Shown here: piece after piece, positions 33,866 through 41,111 of the stretch
How positions within the stretch are numbered: the stretch's first letter is position 1
Layout: the number at the start of each line of letters is the position of its first letter
DNA from: Neobacillus massiliamazoniensis
Lineage (GTDB): Bacteria; Bacillota; Bacilli; Bacillales; Cytobacillaceae
Direction: 5' to 3'
Assembly: GCF_001048695.1 (NCBI RefSeq)
Contig: NZ_CVRB01000004.1
Span: forward strand, 744,001-808,000
DNA length: 64,000 nucleotides
Translations under genes and position numbers: made by a program
The notes under the pieces: model-generated
Told to the model about the DNA's origin: nothing
Database searches by the model: none
The model's input: the letters and a program-made list of their open reading frames with translations, nothing else

Positions 33866-34096
33866 AGGTTCTTTTAAACATGTTTGTTGATTTCCGCTCT
33901 AGTGGCGGTCCGGGGAGCCTCCTCGGCGTTTTAGCGCCTGCGGGGTCTCCCCTGCCCCGTACTCCCGCAGGACGTTGAATCATCATCCTTGAATTAACAC
34001 CGCACGAAGGAAATGCGATAGCATTTTAGAGGATCGAGCGTCTTCCGCTCCAATCAACATAGTGGCAAAATCAACAATGAGCTTTAACATAGCTTT
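33866..34096. repeat. Family A dispersed repeat, long form
   Basis: GTTGATTTCCGCTC ... CAAAATCAACAATGA arms with TTTTAAAC / CTTTAACA ends. Includes the same extra CACGAAGGAAATGCG segment as the 18642 copy. Lies immediately upstream of the rpsD promoter. Confidence 0.8.
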
Positions 34097-34115
34097 ACAC
34101 TAACATAAAATCTTC

Positions 34116-34145
34116 TTGACTTTTATGTATAAAAAATAATATAAT
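34116..34145 (+). promoter_or_regulatory. Sigma-A promoter of rpsD
   Basis: TTGACT (34116-34121), 18-bp spacer, TATAAT (34140-34145). An overlapping TAATAT at 34137 is an alternative -10. Confidence 0.8.
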
Positions 34146-34149
34146 ATCT

Positions 34150-34335
34150 TTTGTGTAAAATATTGCAGCCTATGTAAGCAACCTTAATTGTCACATTTTG
34201 TTCCTCATTGGTTTGAATCCTTTATTGATGGTGCATCTTGTAACCCTCTGCTGCTAGGGCGAAGGTGCATGAAAACAAAATGGCTATTATTGCTGTTTCA
34301 TAACGGTTTTTATTTTACCAAAATAAAAACACGAA
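34150..34335 (+). promoter_or_regulatory. Structured rpsD leader (S4 autoregulation type)
   Basis: The ~190-nt leader folds around three nested helices: CATTTTGTT (34194-34202) with AACAAAATG (34274-34282), TGCATCTT (34232-34239) with AAGGTGCA (34262-34269), and CCCT with AGGG inside. In B. subtilis S4 represses its own synthesis by binding the rpsD leader; I infer the same here. Confidence 0.65.
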
Positions 34336-34348
34336 GGAGGAGTCATTC

Positions 34349-34951
34349 ATGGCTCGCTATACCGGCCCAAGCTGGAAACTATCCCGTCGTCTTGGAATCT
34401 CTCTAAGCGGCACAGGTAAAGAATTAGATAAACGTCCTTACGCACCAGGACAACATGGTCCAAACCAACGCAAAAAGCTTTCTGAATACGGATTGCAATT
34501 ACAAGAAAAGCAAAAACTTCGCCACATGTATGGTGTAAATGAGCGTCAATTCCGTACTCTATTCGTTAAAGCAGGCAAATTTTCTGGTAAACATGGTGAA
34601 AACTTCATGATTCTTCTAGAATCACGTTTAGACAACGTTGTTTACCGTTTAGGTTTAGCTCGCACTCGCCGTGCAGCTCGTCAGTTAGTTAACCACGGTC
34701 ACATTTTAGTTGATGGTTCTCGTGTAGATATCCCATCATACCGTTTAGCTGCTGGCCAAACTATCAGCCTACGTGAAAAATCACGTAATCTTGATGTTAT
34801 TAAAGAAGCTATCGAAGTAAACAACTTCGTACCTGATTTCTTAACATTTGATGCTGACAAGCTAGAAGGAACATTCACTCGCTTACCAGAGCGTTCTGAA
34901 CTTCCAGCTGAAATTAACGAAGCTCTTATCGTTGAGTTCTACTCTCGTTAA
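34349..34951 (+). CDS. rpsD: 30S ribosomal protein S4
   Basis: 200 residues, starting MARYTGPSWKLSRRLGISL; Cys-free form. The S4 RNA-binding domain is at ~90-150 (LESRLDNVVYRLGLARTRRAARQLVNHGHI in pieces). It nucleates 16S rRNA assembly and autoregulates. Codon use is strongly biased as for ribosomal genes. RBS GAAGGAGGAG. Single gene with its own leader and terminator; the last 15 coding bases and the terminator are repeated at 36871-36960. Confidence 0.98.
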   Translation: MARYTGPSWKLSRRLGISLSGTGKELDKRPYAPGQHGPNQRKKLSEYGLQLQEKQKLRHMYGVNERQFRTLFVKAGKFSGKHGENFMILLESRLDNVVYRLGLARTRRAARQLVNHGHILVDGSRVDIPSYRLAAGQTISLREKSRNLDVIKEAIEVNNFVPDFLTFDADKLEGTFTRLPERSELPAEINEALIVEFYSR

Positions 34952-35033
34952 TAAAAATCGCTATTTAAATAGTGACATAAAAAACCCTAGAAACCTTGTT
35001 AAATCAATGGTTCTAGGTTTTTTTGTTTTTTCT
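34932..35033 (+). repeat. Direct repeat, copy 1: end of rpsD plus terminator
   Basis: Contains TTGAGTTCTACTCTC (last codons of rpsD), a 36-bp block identical to copy 2 beginning TATTTAAATAGTGACA, and the terminator CCTAGAAACC ... GGTTCTAGG-T7. Confidence 0.9.
34983..35024 (+). terminator. Terminator of rpsD
   Basis: CCTAGAAACC-13 nt-GGTTCTAGG followed by TTTTTTTG. Confidence 0.9.
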
Positions 35034-35299
35034 CTGCTTTGTAGAAAAGAATTTTCTCCGCCAACAAATTGGGGGACATTTTTCAAATAATTAAGTAGAC
35101 AGGCGCTTGTGTTACGAATCTGACAATAAGTGACTTTTGACATAGACTGTCTTCAGACATTTAGAGTGGTCATATAAGCAAGAAAAGAGTTAAGAATTAA
35201 GAACCTAGTACAAGAATCTAAGCCTTGAAAAGGAAACTGAATACCTTATATCGAGTCTATAATTTTTTTGAACGACGATATGATATAAGGAGTGATGAA

Positions 35300-36874
35300 A
35301 TGGAAAATAATGAAATATCTAAGGAGACCCTTGAGCAAGACACCCCATGTGTAATTGGACCGAACAATGCCGAAGAGCGTCTGAAAGAAGCATATCATCT
35401 CCGTAAAGAAGCTGCACATTTCCAAAAAAAACTTCCTCTCCCAGAACAGCCTTGCAATCGTGATGAACACTTGTTTATTAATAAAATTGCTAACTATTCG
35501 AAAGGGCTGCCACACAATTCGCTCGGAGAGGTGGATCTTAAGGCTTATAAATCATTTGTTCACGCATTAAGGACGGGCAAATCAAAAGATTTTGAAAAGA
35601 TCCTATTAGGTGGTGTTGTCAAACTATCCAATCCGCAAGGCGCGTATACATTTGACCTAGCTGGACCTGATAGTCACCATTTGGGAATCAAAGCGCCCCC
35701 GTCCTTCAGCAGTGCATGTGAGGCGAGTGAGGCCGCGGAAGTTTATTGGCAGGCCTTAACCCGCGATGTCCCTTTCGAATACTTTCACACTAATCCATTG
35801 ACCACAATGGCCGCTTTAGATTTATCCGAGTTTTCAGATTTTCGCGGACCAAAAGTAAATGAACTAGTCACTACCCAGACCTTGTTTAGAGGTGATACCC
35901 CAGGTGACCTGATTGGGCCTTATATTTCCCAATTTTTATGGAAGGATATTCCTTATGGAGCGACAACTTTCATCCAGCGGTACAGTACAACAGCCGCAGG
36001 AGACGACCACATGACATCATATGGAGAATGGTTAAATATTCAAAACGGATTATTCCCAACAACGAAGAATGTATTGGATCCAACACCTCACTATATCCGT
36101 AATAACCGCGATTTAGCCTCATATGTTCACAAAGATTTTACCTATCAATCGATCCTTAGTGCTTGTTTAATTCTATCTGGTTTTGGGGAGGCTGCACTTG
36201 ATCCGTTTAACCCTTATCTGAAATCCAAGACCCAGGTTGGTTTCATTACATTTGGGACTCCACATATTCTTGATTGGGTGGCCAAGGCTGCGAGGACAGC
36301 TCTCGAGGCTGGTTGGTTCCAGAAGTTTTTGGTGCATCGCCGGCTTAGGCCAGAAGAGTTTGGTGGACGCGTCCATAATCAAATAACAGGAGCTGCATGT
36401 TACCCCATTAATTCTGAACTACTTAATTCACAGGTAATTTCCCAGGTCCACAGTAAGTTTGGCACCTACCTTTTGCCCCAGGCCTATCCGGAAGGATGTC
36501 CTACTCATCCATCCTTTCCTGCTGGCCACGCTTGTATAGTTGGGGCCGGAGTCACGATGTTAAAAGCATTTTTTAACGAATCATTTGTTATCCCTAATCC
36601 CGTAGTATCCTCTTCTGATGGTCTCTCCTTAAATCATTACTCAGGTCCTTCATTGACAATAGGTGGAGAGTTGAACAAACTAGCATCTAACATCGCCCTT
36701 GGACGGGATGCTGCCGGCGTCCATTGGCGTTCTGATGGCATCGAAGGGCTAAAATTGGGTGAAGCAGTCGCCATCGGTATCATTCAGGATTACAGGAAGA
36801 CTTACAATGAGCATTTTAACGGTTTCACTCTGACTAAATTTAACGGTACTACCATCAAAATTGGAGACTATTGA
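35300..36874 (+). CDS. Vanadium-dependent haloperoxidase-like protein (PAP2 superfamily)
   Basis: 524 residues from ATG at 35300 (AAGGAGTG eight bases upstream). It resembles algal/bacterial vanadium bromoperoxidases: KFLVHRRLRPEEFGGRVH (Lys 342, Arg 350), PSFPAGHA (Gly 409, His 410) and NIALGRDAAGVHWRSDGIEG (Arg 469, His 475) supply the vanadate site. The serine of the usual PSGH motif is Ala 408. Such enzymes oxidise halides with H2O2; activity here is unproven. No signal peptide is evident. The stop codon lies within the second copy of the rpsD-end repeat, so the gene was probably inserted behind rpsD. Confidence 0.85.
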   Translation: MENNEISKETLEQDTPCVIGPNNAEERLKEAYHLRKEAAHFQKKLPLPEQPCNRDEHLFINKIANYSKGLPHNSLGEVDLKAYKSFVHALRTGKSKDFEKILLGGVVKLSNPQGAYTFDLAGPDSHHLGIKAPPSFSSACEASEAAEVYWQALTRDVPFEYFHTNPLTTMAALDLSEFSDFRGPKVNELVTTQTLFRGDTPGDLIGPYISQFLWKDIPYGATTFIQRYSTTAAGDDHMTSYGEWLNIQNGLFPTTKNVLDPTPHYIRNNRDLASYVHKDFTYQSILSACLILSGFGEAALDPFNPYLKSKTQVGFITFGTPHILDWVAKAARTALEAGWFQKFLVHRRLRPEEFGGRVHNQITGAACYPINSELLNSQVISQVHSKFGTYLLPQAYPEGCPTHPSFPAGHACIVGAGVTMLKAFFNESFVIPNPVVSSSDGLSLNHYSGPSLTIGGELNKLASNIALGRDAAGVHWRSDGIEGLKLGEAVAIGIIQDYRKTYNEHFNGFTLTKFNGTTIKIGDY

Positions 36875-36960
36875 GTTCTACTCTCATTTAAAAATCGATA
36901 TTTAAATAGTGACATAAAAAACCCTAGAAACCTTTTCATTGGTTCTAGGGTTTTTTATTT
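36871..36960 (+). repeat. Direct repeat, copy 2: rpsD end and terminator duplicated
   Basis: TTGAGTTCTACTCTC is identical to the rpsD end and includes the haloperoxidase stop codon. It is followed by the shared 36-bp block and the terminator. It has diverged slightly from copy 1 at the position of the rpsD stop and in the terminator loop. Confidence 0.9.
36917..36958 (+). terminator. Terminator of the haloperoxidase gene (copy of the rpsD terminator)
   Basis: ACCCTAGAAACC-9 nt-GGTTCTAGGGT followed by TTTTTAT. Confidence 0.85.
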
Positions 36961-37004
36961 ATTAATTGGTTGGTCTAATCGGTGTCTCCCAATTGAAAAA
37001 ACTT

Positions 37005-37056
37005 CGTAGCTACTCAGTTATTGATCCTATTCTTTTCAATCCTGTAATAATTCCAT
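37005..37056 (-). pseudogene. tyrS: 5' remnant of tyrosyl-tRNA synthetase gene
   Basis: ATG at 37056, preceded by TGGGAGG, reads MELLQD then TGA. With small indels the following bases can be matched to the expected RGLINQMTDE-like start of Bacillus TyrRS. Nothing of the rest of the gene is present. A T-box element lies upstream on the same strand, and tyrS is the gene next to rpsD in B. subtilis. Identification is by context plus a few codons. Confidence 0.5.
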
Positions 37057-37084
37057 ACTAAAACCTCCCAAACATAACTTTTTC

Positions 37085-37210
37085 AAAATAATGCATTCTA
37101 AAAATAAAAAACATCCCTGCAAACATGCAGGAACGAGAGACTCGCGGTGCCACCGAGCTTGAGGAAATGCCTTCAATGCTTTTATTATTTTAACTTACAG
37201 CTTTTGTCAA
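37085..37210 (-). promoter_or_regulatory. Truncated T-box leader (promoter, antiterminator and terminator, no stem I)
   Basis: Minus strand: TTGACA (37205-37210), 17 bp, TAATAA (37182-37187). Only about 25 nt later comes GGTGGCACCGCG (37143-37154), the T-box core that pairs with the tRNA acceptor end. A hairpin TTCCTGCA-4 nt-TGCAGGGA (37114-37133) with TTTTTT follows. The ~150-nt stem I with the specifier codon is missing, so tRNA sensing is probably lost. Confidence 0.75.
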
Positions 37211-37305
37211 ATATCGAAGGGAAATTTCAGAAAAATGTAGAAAATTGTCATTTTCCTAAGCATTGATATGCTATAATGTACTTGATTTTAAAGAGAGGTG
37301 AGTCT

Positions 37306-40086
37306 ATGAAGGAAAAACTACAACCTTGGATTAAAAAACTCCAACCTTTGCTGGAAAAATTAAAATCCACTCTCCATTTTTTCACAAATGAAAAAACAGT
37401 AAAAAATGCACGAATCACTTACAAAGTAACCTGGAACCTCCTCCTTTTATTTTTAACTGTCGTAATTCTTGGAGGAGCTTTTGCTACTGGGGTTGGTGCA
37501 GGTTATTTTGCCTCGCTCGTTAAGGATGAACCAGTTCTTTCCTACAACAGCATGAAAAAAGACATTTATGATTATACGGAATCATCTGATTTATTTTTTT
37601 CCAATAATGTTTATTTAGGAAAAATGCGTTCAGACCTCGACCGCGAAGAAGTCAAACTAGACCAGGTATCTAACAATTTAACTAATGCCATTATTTCAAC
37701 GGAAGACGAATACTTTTACCAGCATCATGGCGTAGTTCCTAAAGCTGTGCTCCGTGCACTTTATCAAGAAGTCACAAACTCTTCTGTGCAATCAGGCGGC
37801 AGTACCTTAACACAGCAGTTAATTAAAAACCAAATCTTAACGGATGAAGTATCCTTTCAAAGAAAGGCAAATGAAATATTGCTGGCACTGCGTCTTGAAA
37901 AGTTTTTTTCAAAAAAAGAAATTCTTGAAGCCTATATAAACGTTTCTACCTTTGGAAGAAATTCATCAGGGCGAAACATTGCTGGGGTTCAGGCAGCGGC
38001 AAAGGGGATTTTTGGTAAAAACGCAAAGGACTTAACGCTACCAGAAGCAGCTTTTATCGCCGGTTTACCGCAAAGCCCATTCGGGTATACACCTTTTACA
38101 AAGGAAGGTAAATTAAAAGATAATCTAGGGCCTGGAATATCGCGAATGAAAACCGTCCTTAAAAGAATGTATGATAACGGATACATAAACAAGACGGAAT
38201 ATGCCCAAGCATCCTCCTATGATATCAAGAAAGATTTTATAACAGCTGGTGAAAGTGACAATCCGATTGAAAAATATCCATGGCTTACAATTGAAATTGA
38301 AAAACGCGCCATCGATGTCCTTACAACGGTATTAGCCCAAAATGACGGTATCAGTGAAAATGATTTAAAAAAGGATGATAATCTTAATAACAAGTACAAA
38401 ACTTTAGCGAATCATGCTTTGCATCAAAATGGCTATGAAATTCATACAACTATTGATAAAGGTATTTTTGATGCGATGCAGCAAACAAAGGATAATTATC
38501 CATACTACGGACCTGATCAAAGCCAAGAAAAAATAGATCCTGAAACAGGTGAAAAGAAAACAGTTATGGAGCCTGTCGAGGTTGGTGCCATATTAATTGA
38601 AAATAAGACAGGAAAAATTATTAGCTTTGTTGGCGGTAGAGATTATAACAAACAACAGCTCAACCATGCTACGAGTGCAACACGCCAGAATGGCTCAACC
38701 ATGAAACCATTGCTTGTCTACGGGCCGGCGATCGAAATGGGGAAAGTCGCACCAGGGACACCATTGCCGGATGTGGAACTACATCTTGATCCGGCAAATC
38801 CAAGTAAAGCATGGCCGAACAACTATGACAAAACTTACAATGGTTTAGTAGCTGCTAGATATGCACTGGCGATATCGTATAACGTTCCTGCTGTAAAATT
38901 ATATACTGACATCCTGAGTTATCGTCCAGCTAAGTATCTTGAAAAAATGGGATTTACTTCATTAACAAAATCTGACTACACAAGCCCAGCAACAGCCATC
39001 GGTTCATTGACAAAGGGTGTTACGGTAGAGGAAAATACCAATGCCTTTACTACCTTTGCTAATGAAGGAAAATTCATTGATGCCTACATGATTGACAAGA
39101 TTGTAGATAAGCACGGCAAGGTCATCTATCAGCATGAAGTACAGCCTGTTGATGTTTTTACGCCGCAAACGGCCTATTTAACGCTTGATATGATGAGAGA
39201 CGTAATAAAATATGGTACCGCATCAGGGATTAATAACAGATTGAAATTCACAGCAGATTGGGCCGGAAAAACCGGGACCGGGTTTGAATACTGGGATTCC
39301 TGGTTAGTTGCATCTAACCCTAATGTTACCTTTGGAATTTGGACTGGTTATGATACTCCAAAATCGTTAAACACACCAGGGATGGCCTATTATAATCGAA
39401 CTTATTATCTTTGGGCGGATTTAATGAATTCTGCTTATGATATTAATCCGGATTTAATTGATCCAAAGGATTCATTTACGATGCCAGATGGTATTATCAA
39501 ACAATCCTACTGTGCCGTTTCAGGACTGCTGCCATCGGCTGCCTGCACAAAGGCAGGGATGGTAGTAAGCGATTATTTTAACCAAAAATATGTCCCAACC
39601 CAAGTAGACGATAGTTTAATCGAAGGGAATTATGTCCAAATCGGCTATAAAAAATATTTGGCATTAGATTCCACACCAAGTGATTTTGCCCAAAAAGGGT
39701 TCATTTTAAACCCTGATTTTATCGCACGGATAGCAGGACCTAATTTTAAAAATTATAGCCAGCTAATCCCGAAACGAATGCAATGGGGAAATATTATTGT
39801 TCCTGACGCCAAAATGGTCGACAACGGGAAGCGCCCAGATAAGGTCAACCTTACTGTTTCAGGAAACACTCTATCCTGGTCTCCCTCTGCAGAAAATGAT
39901 GTCATCGGTTATCGTGTTTATAAGAGTGGTGGAGGGCCAGTTACTAAGGAAGCAAGCATCAGCAGCGGTTCAAGCATCGCCTATCCGGCTTCAAATGGTA
40001 CCTATTACGTGACAGTCGTAGATATTGCCGGGAATGAATCAGAACCGTCTAACCTTGTCGAGGTTGGAGGAACTACACCTCCATAA
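37306..40086 (+). CDS. Class A penicillin-binding protein with C-terminal FN3 domain
   Basis: 926 residues from ATG at 37306 (AGAGAGGTGAG upstream). A short cytoplasmic tail and one membrane anchor (LLLLFLTVVILGGAFATGVG) are followed by a GT51 glycosyltransferase: EDEYFYQHHGV, GGSTLTQQLIKN, RKANEILLALRLEK. The transpeptidase has the active Ser in NGSTMKP, ISYN, and KTGTGFEYWDSW. A fibronectin-III-like domain (~835-915) ends the protein. It polymerises and cross-links peptidoglycan outside the membrane. B. subtilis ponA has a similar layout but another locus, so I give no symbol. TATAAT at 37272-37277 is a probable -10. Confidence 0.93.
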   Translation: MKEKLQPWIKKLQPLLEKLKSTLHFFTNEKTVKNARITYKVTWNLLLLFLTVVILGGAFATGVGAGYFASLVKDEPVLSYNSMKKDIYDYTESSDLFFSNNVYLGKMRSDLDREEVKLDQVSNNLTNAIISTEDEYFYQHHGVVPKAVLRALYQEVTNSSVQSGGSTLTQQLIKNQILTDEVSFQRKANEILLALRLEKFFSKKEILEAYINVSTFGRNSSGRNIAGVQAAAKGIFGKNAKDLTLPEAAFIAGLPQSPFGYTPFTKEGKLKDNLGPGISRMKTVLKRMYDNGYINKTEYAQASSYDIKKDFITAGESDNPIEKYPWLTIEIEKRAIDVLTTVLAQNDGISENDLKKDDNLNNKYKTLANHALHQNGYEIHTTIDKGIFDAMQQTKDNYPYYGPDQSQEKIDPETGEKKTVMEPVEVGAILIENKTGKIISFVGGRDYNKQQLNHATSATRQNGSTMKPLLVYGPAIEMGKVAPGTPLPDVELHLDPANPSKAWPNNYDKTYNGLVAARYALAISYNVPAVKLYTDILSYRPAKYLEKMGFTSLTKSDYTSPATAIGSLTKGVTVEENTNAFTTFANEGKFIDAYMIDKIVDKHGKVIYQHEVQPVDVFTPQTAYLTLDMMRDVIKYGTASGINNRLKFTADWAGKTGTGFEYWDSWLVASNPNVTFGIWTGYDTPKSLNTPGMAYYNRTYYLWADLMNSAYDINPDLIDPKDSFTMPDGIIKQSYCAVSGLLPSAACTKAGMVVSDYFNQKYVPTQVDDSLIEGNYVQIGYKKYLALDSTPSDFAQKGFILNPDFIARIAGPNFKNYSQLIPKRMQWGNIIVPDAKMVDNGKRPDKVNLTVSGNTLSWSPSAENDVIGYRVYKSGGGPVTKEASISSGSSIAYPASNGTYYVTVVDIAGNESEPSNLVEVGGTTPP

Positions 40087-40097
40087 GAGATGACCTA

Positions 40098-40136
40098 GAG
40101 CCCTAGATGAAACGATATTCATCTAGGGCTTTTTTA
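40098..40136 (+). terminator. Terminator of the PBP gene
   Basis: AGCCCTAGATGAA-6 nt-TTCATCTAGGGCT followed by TTTTTT. Confidence 0.85.
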
Positions 40137-40164
40137 TAATTTCCACAACTGACTCAACAAACGA

Positions 40165-40616
40165 GGATTGTTGATGCTATTCAACGACCTTTTTTGATAA
40201 TAATTGCTATATTCGGTCGTTGACCACGCCAGTCAATGACCTTTTTTAATTAAAACTACTGCTTTCGGGCTTTGAGTAAGCTTATCAATGACCTTTTTCT
40301 TTGAAAATGAGGGCGTTCGGGCGTTGATCGGGCTTATCAACGACCTTTTCCGATATTAAAGGCTTTTTTCGGGTGTTGACCATACCAGTCAATGACCTTT
40401 TTCAATTAAATCCACTGCTTTCGGGCTTTGAGCAAGCTTATCAATGACCTTTTTCTTTGAAAATGAGGGCGTTCGGGCGTTGATTGGGCTTATCAACGTC
40501 CTTTTATGTTAATAAAGGCTTTTTTCGATCGTTGACCACACCAGTCAATGACCTTTTTTATTTAAAAAAATGCTTTCGGGCTTTGAGAGGGGCTAGCAAC
40601 GACCTTTTTCTTAAAA
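40165..40616. repeat. Tandem array, nine 52-bp units with a 156-bp a-b-c higher-order repeat
   Basis: TCAAYGACCTTTT, with variants, recurs at 40181, 40233, 40285, 40337, 40389, 40441, 40493, 40545 and 40596: seven steps of exactly 52, then 51. Units come in types a (GTTGACCAYRCCAGTCAATG), b (CTTTGAG-AAGCTTATCAATG) and c (CGTTGATYGGGCTTATCAACG) in the order a-b-c-a-b-c-a-b'. Most contain an inverted GTTGA/TCAAC pair. Many stops; non-coding. Lies between the convergent PBP and acsA genes. Confidence 0.92.
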
Positions 40617-40640
40617 AAAGAGATTCTTTCTTTGAAATTA

Positions 40641-41035
40641 TGGGTTTCTTTCACGTAACAAGGCTCTACGTGCACGGTTCGGTATAAAAATCGGGGTTTC
40701 TTTCACGTAACAGAACTCTACGTGCACGGTTCGGTATATGAATTATGGGTTTCTTTCACGTAACAAGGCTCTACGCGCACGGTTCGGTATAAAAATCGGG
40801 GTTTCTTTCACGTAACAGGGCTCTACGTGCACGGTTTGCTATATAAATCAGGTTTTCTTTCACGTAACAAGGCTCTACGTGCACGGTTCGGTATAAAAAT
40901 CGGGGTTTCTTTCACGTATCAGGGCTCTACGTGCACGGTTTGCTATATAAATCAGGTTTTCTTTCACGTAACAAGGCTCTACGAGCACGGTTCGGTATAA
41001 AAATCGGGGTTTCTTTCACGTATCAGGGCTCATTT
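40641..41035. repeat. Tandem array, eight 52-bp units alternating A-B
   Basis: TTTCTTTCACGTA recurs at 40645, 40697, 40750, 40802, 40854, 40906, 40958 and 41010. Each unit contains CACGTA-9 nt-TACGTG, or a variant, then CACGGTT. Odd units have CAAGGCTC and GGTATAAAAATCGG; even units from the fourth have CAGGGCTC and TGCTATATAAATCAG, giving a 104-bp dimer. Starts directly after the previous array; the last unit is incomplete. Confidence 0.92.
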
Positions 41036-41079
41036 AAGTTTGACGGTACAACTCTTTTTTCTTTATCAAAATAAAAATA

Positions 41080-41107
41080 ACCGCATCGGAATTTTCCAAT
41101 GCGGTTA
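41080..41107 (-). terminator. Terminator of acsA
   Basis: Minus strand: AACCGCAT-12 nt-ATGCGGTTATTTTTATT, just after the acsA stop. Confidence 0.8.
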
Positions 41108-41111
41108 TTCA

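Noticed and set aside
35000..35299. Insertion sequence or integrase carrying the haloperoxidase gene
   Set aside because: No transposase or recombinase ORF is present; the short minus-strand ORF at 34961-35143 has no recognisable domain and includes terminator sequence.
37085..37210. Functional T-box riboswitch
   Set aside because: The core and terminator are present, but there is no room for stem I between the promoter and the core, and no intact gene follows.
40165..41035. CRISPR array
   Set aside because: The 52-bp regularity is suggestive, but whole units repeat with no unique spacers, unit types recur in order, and no cas gene is in the window.
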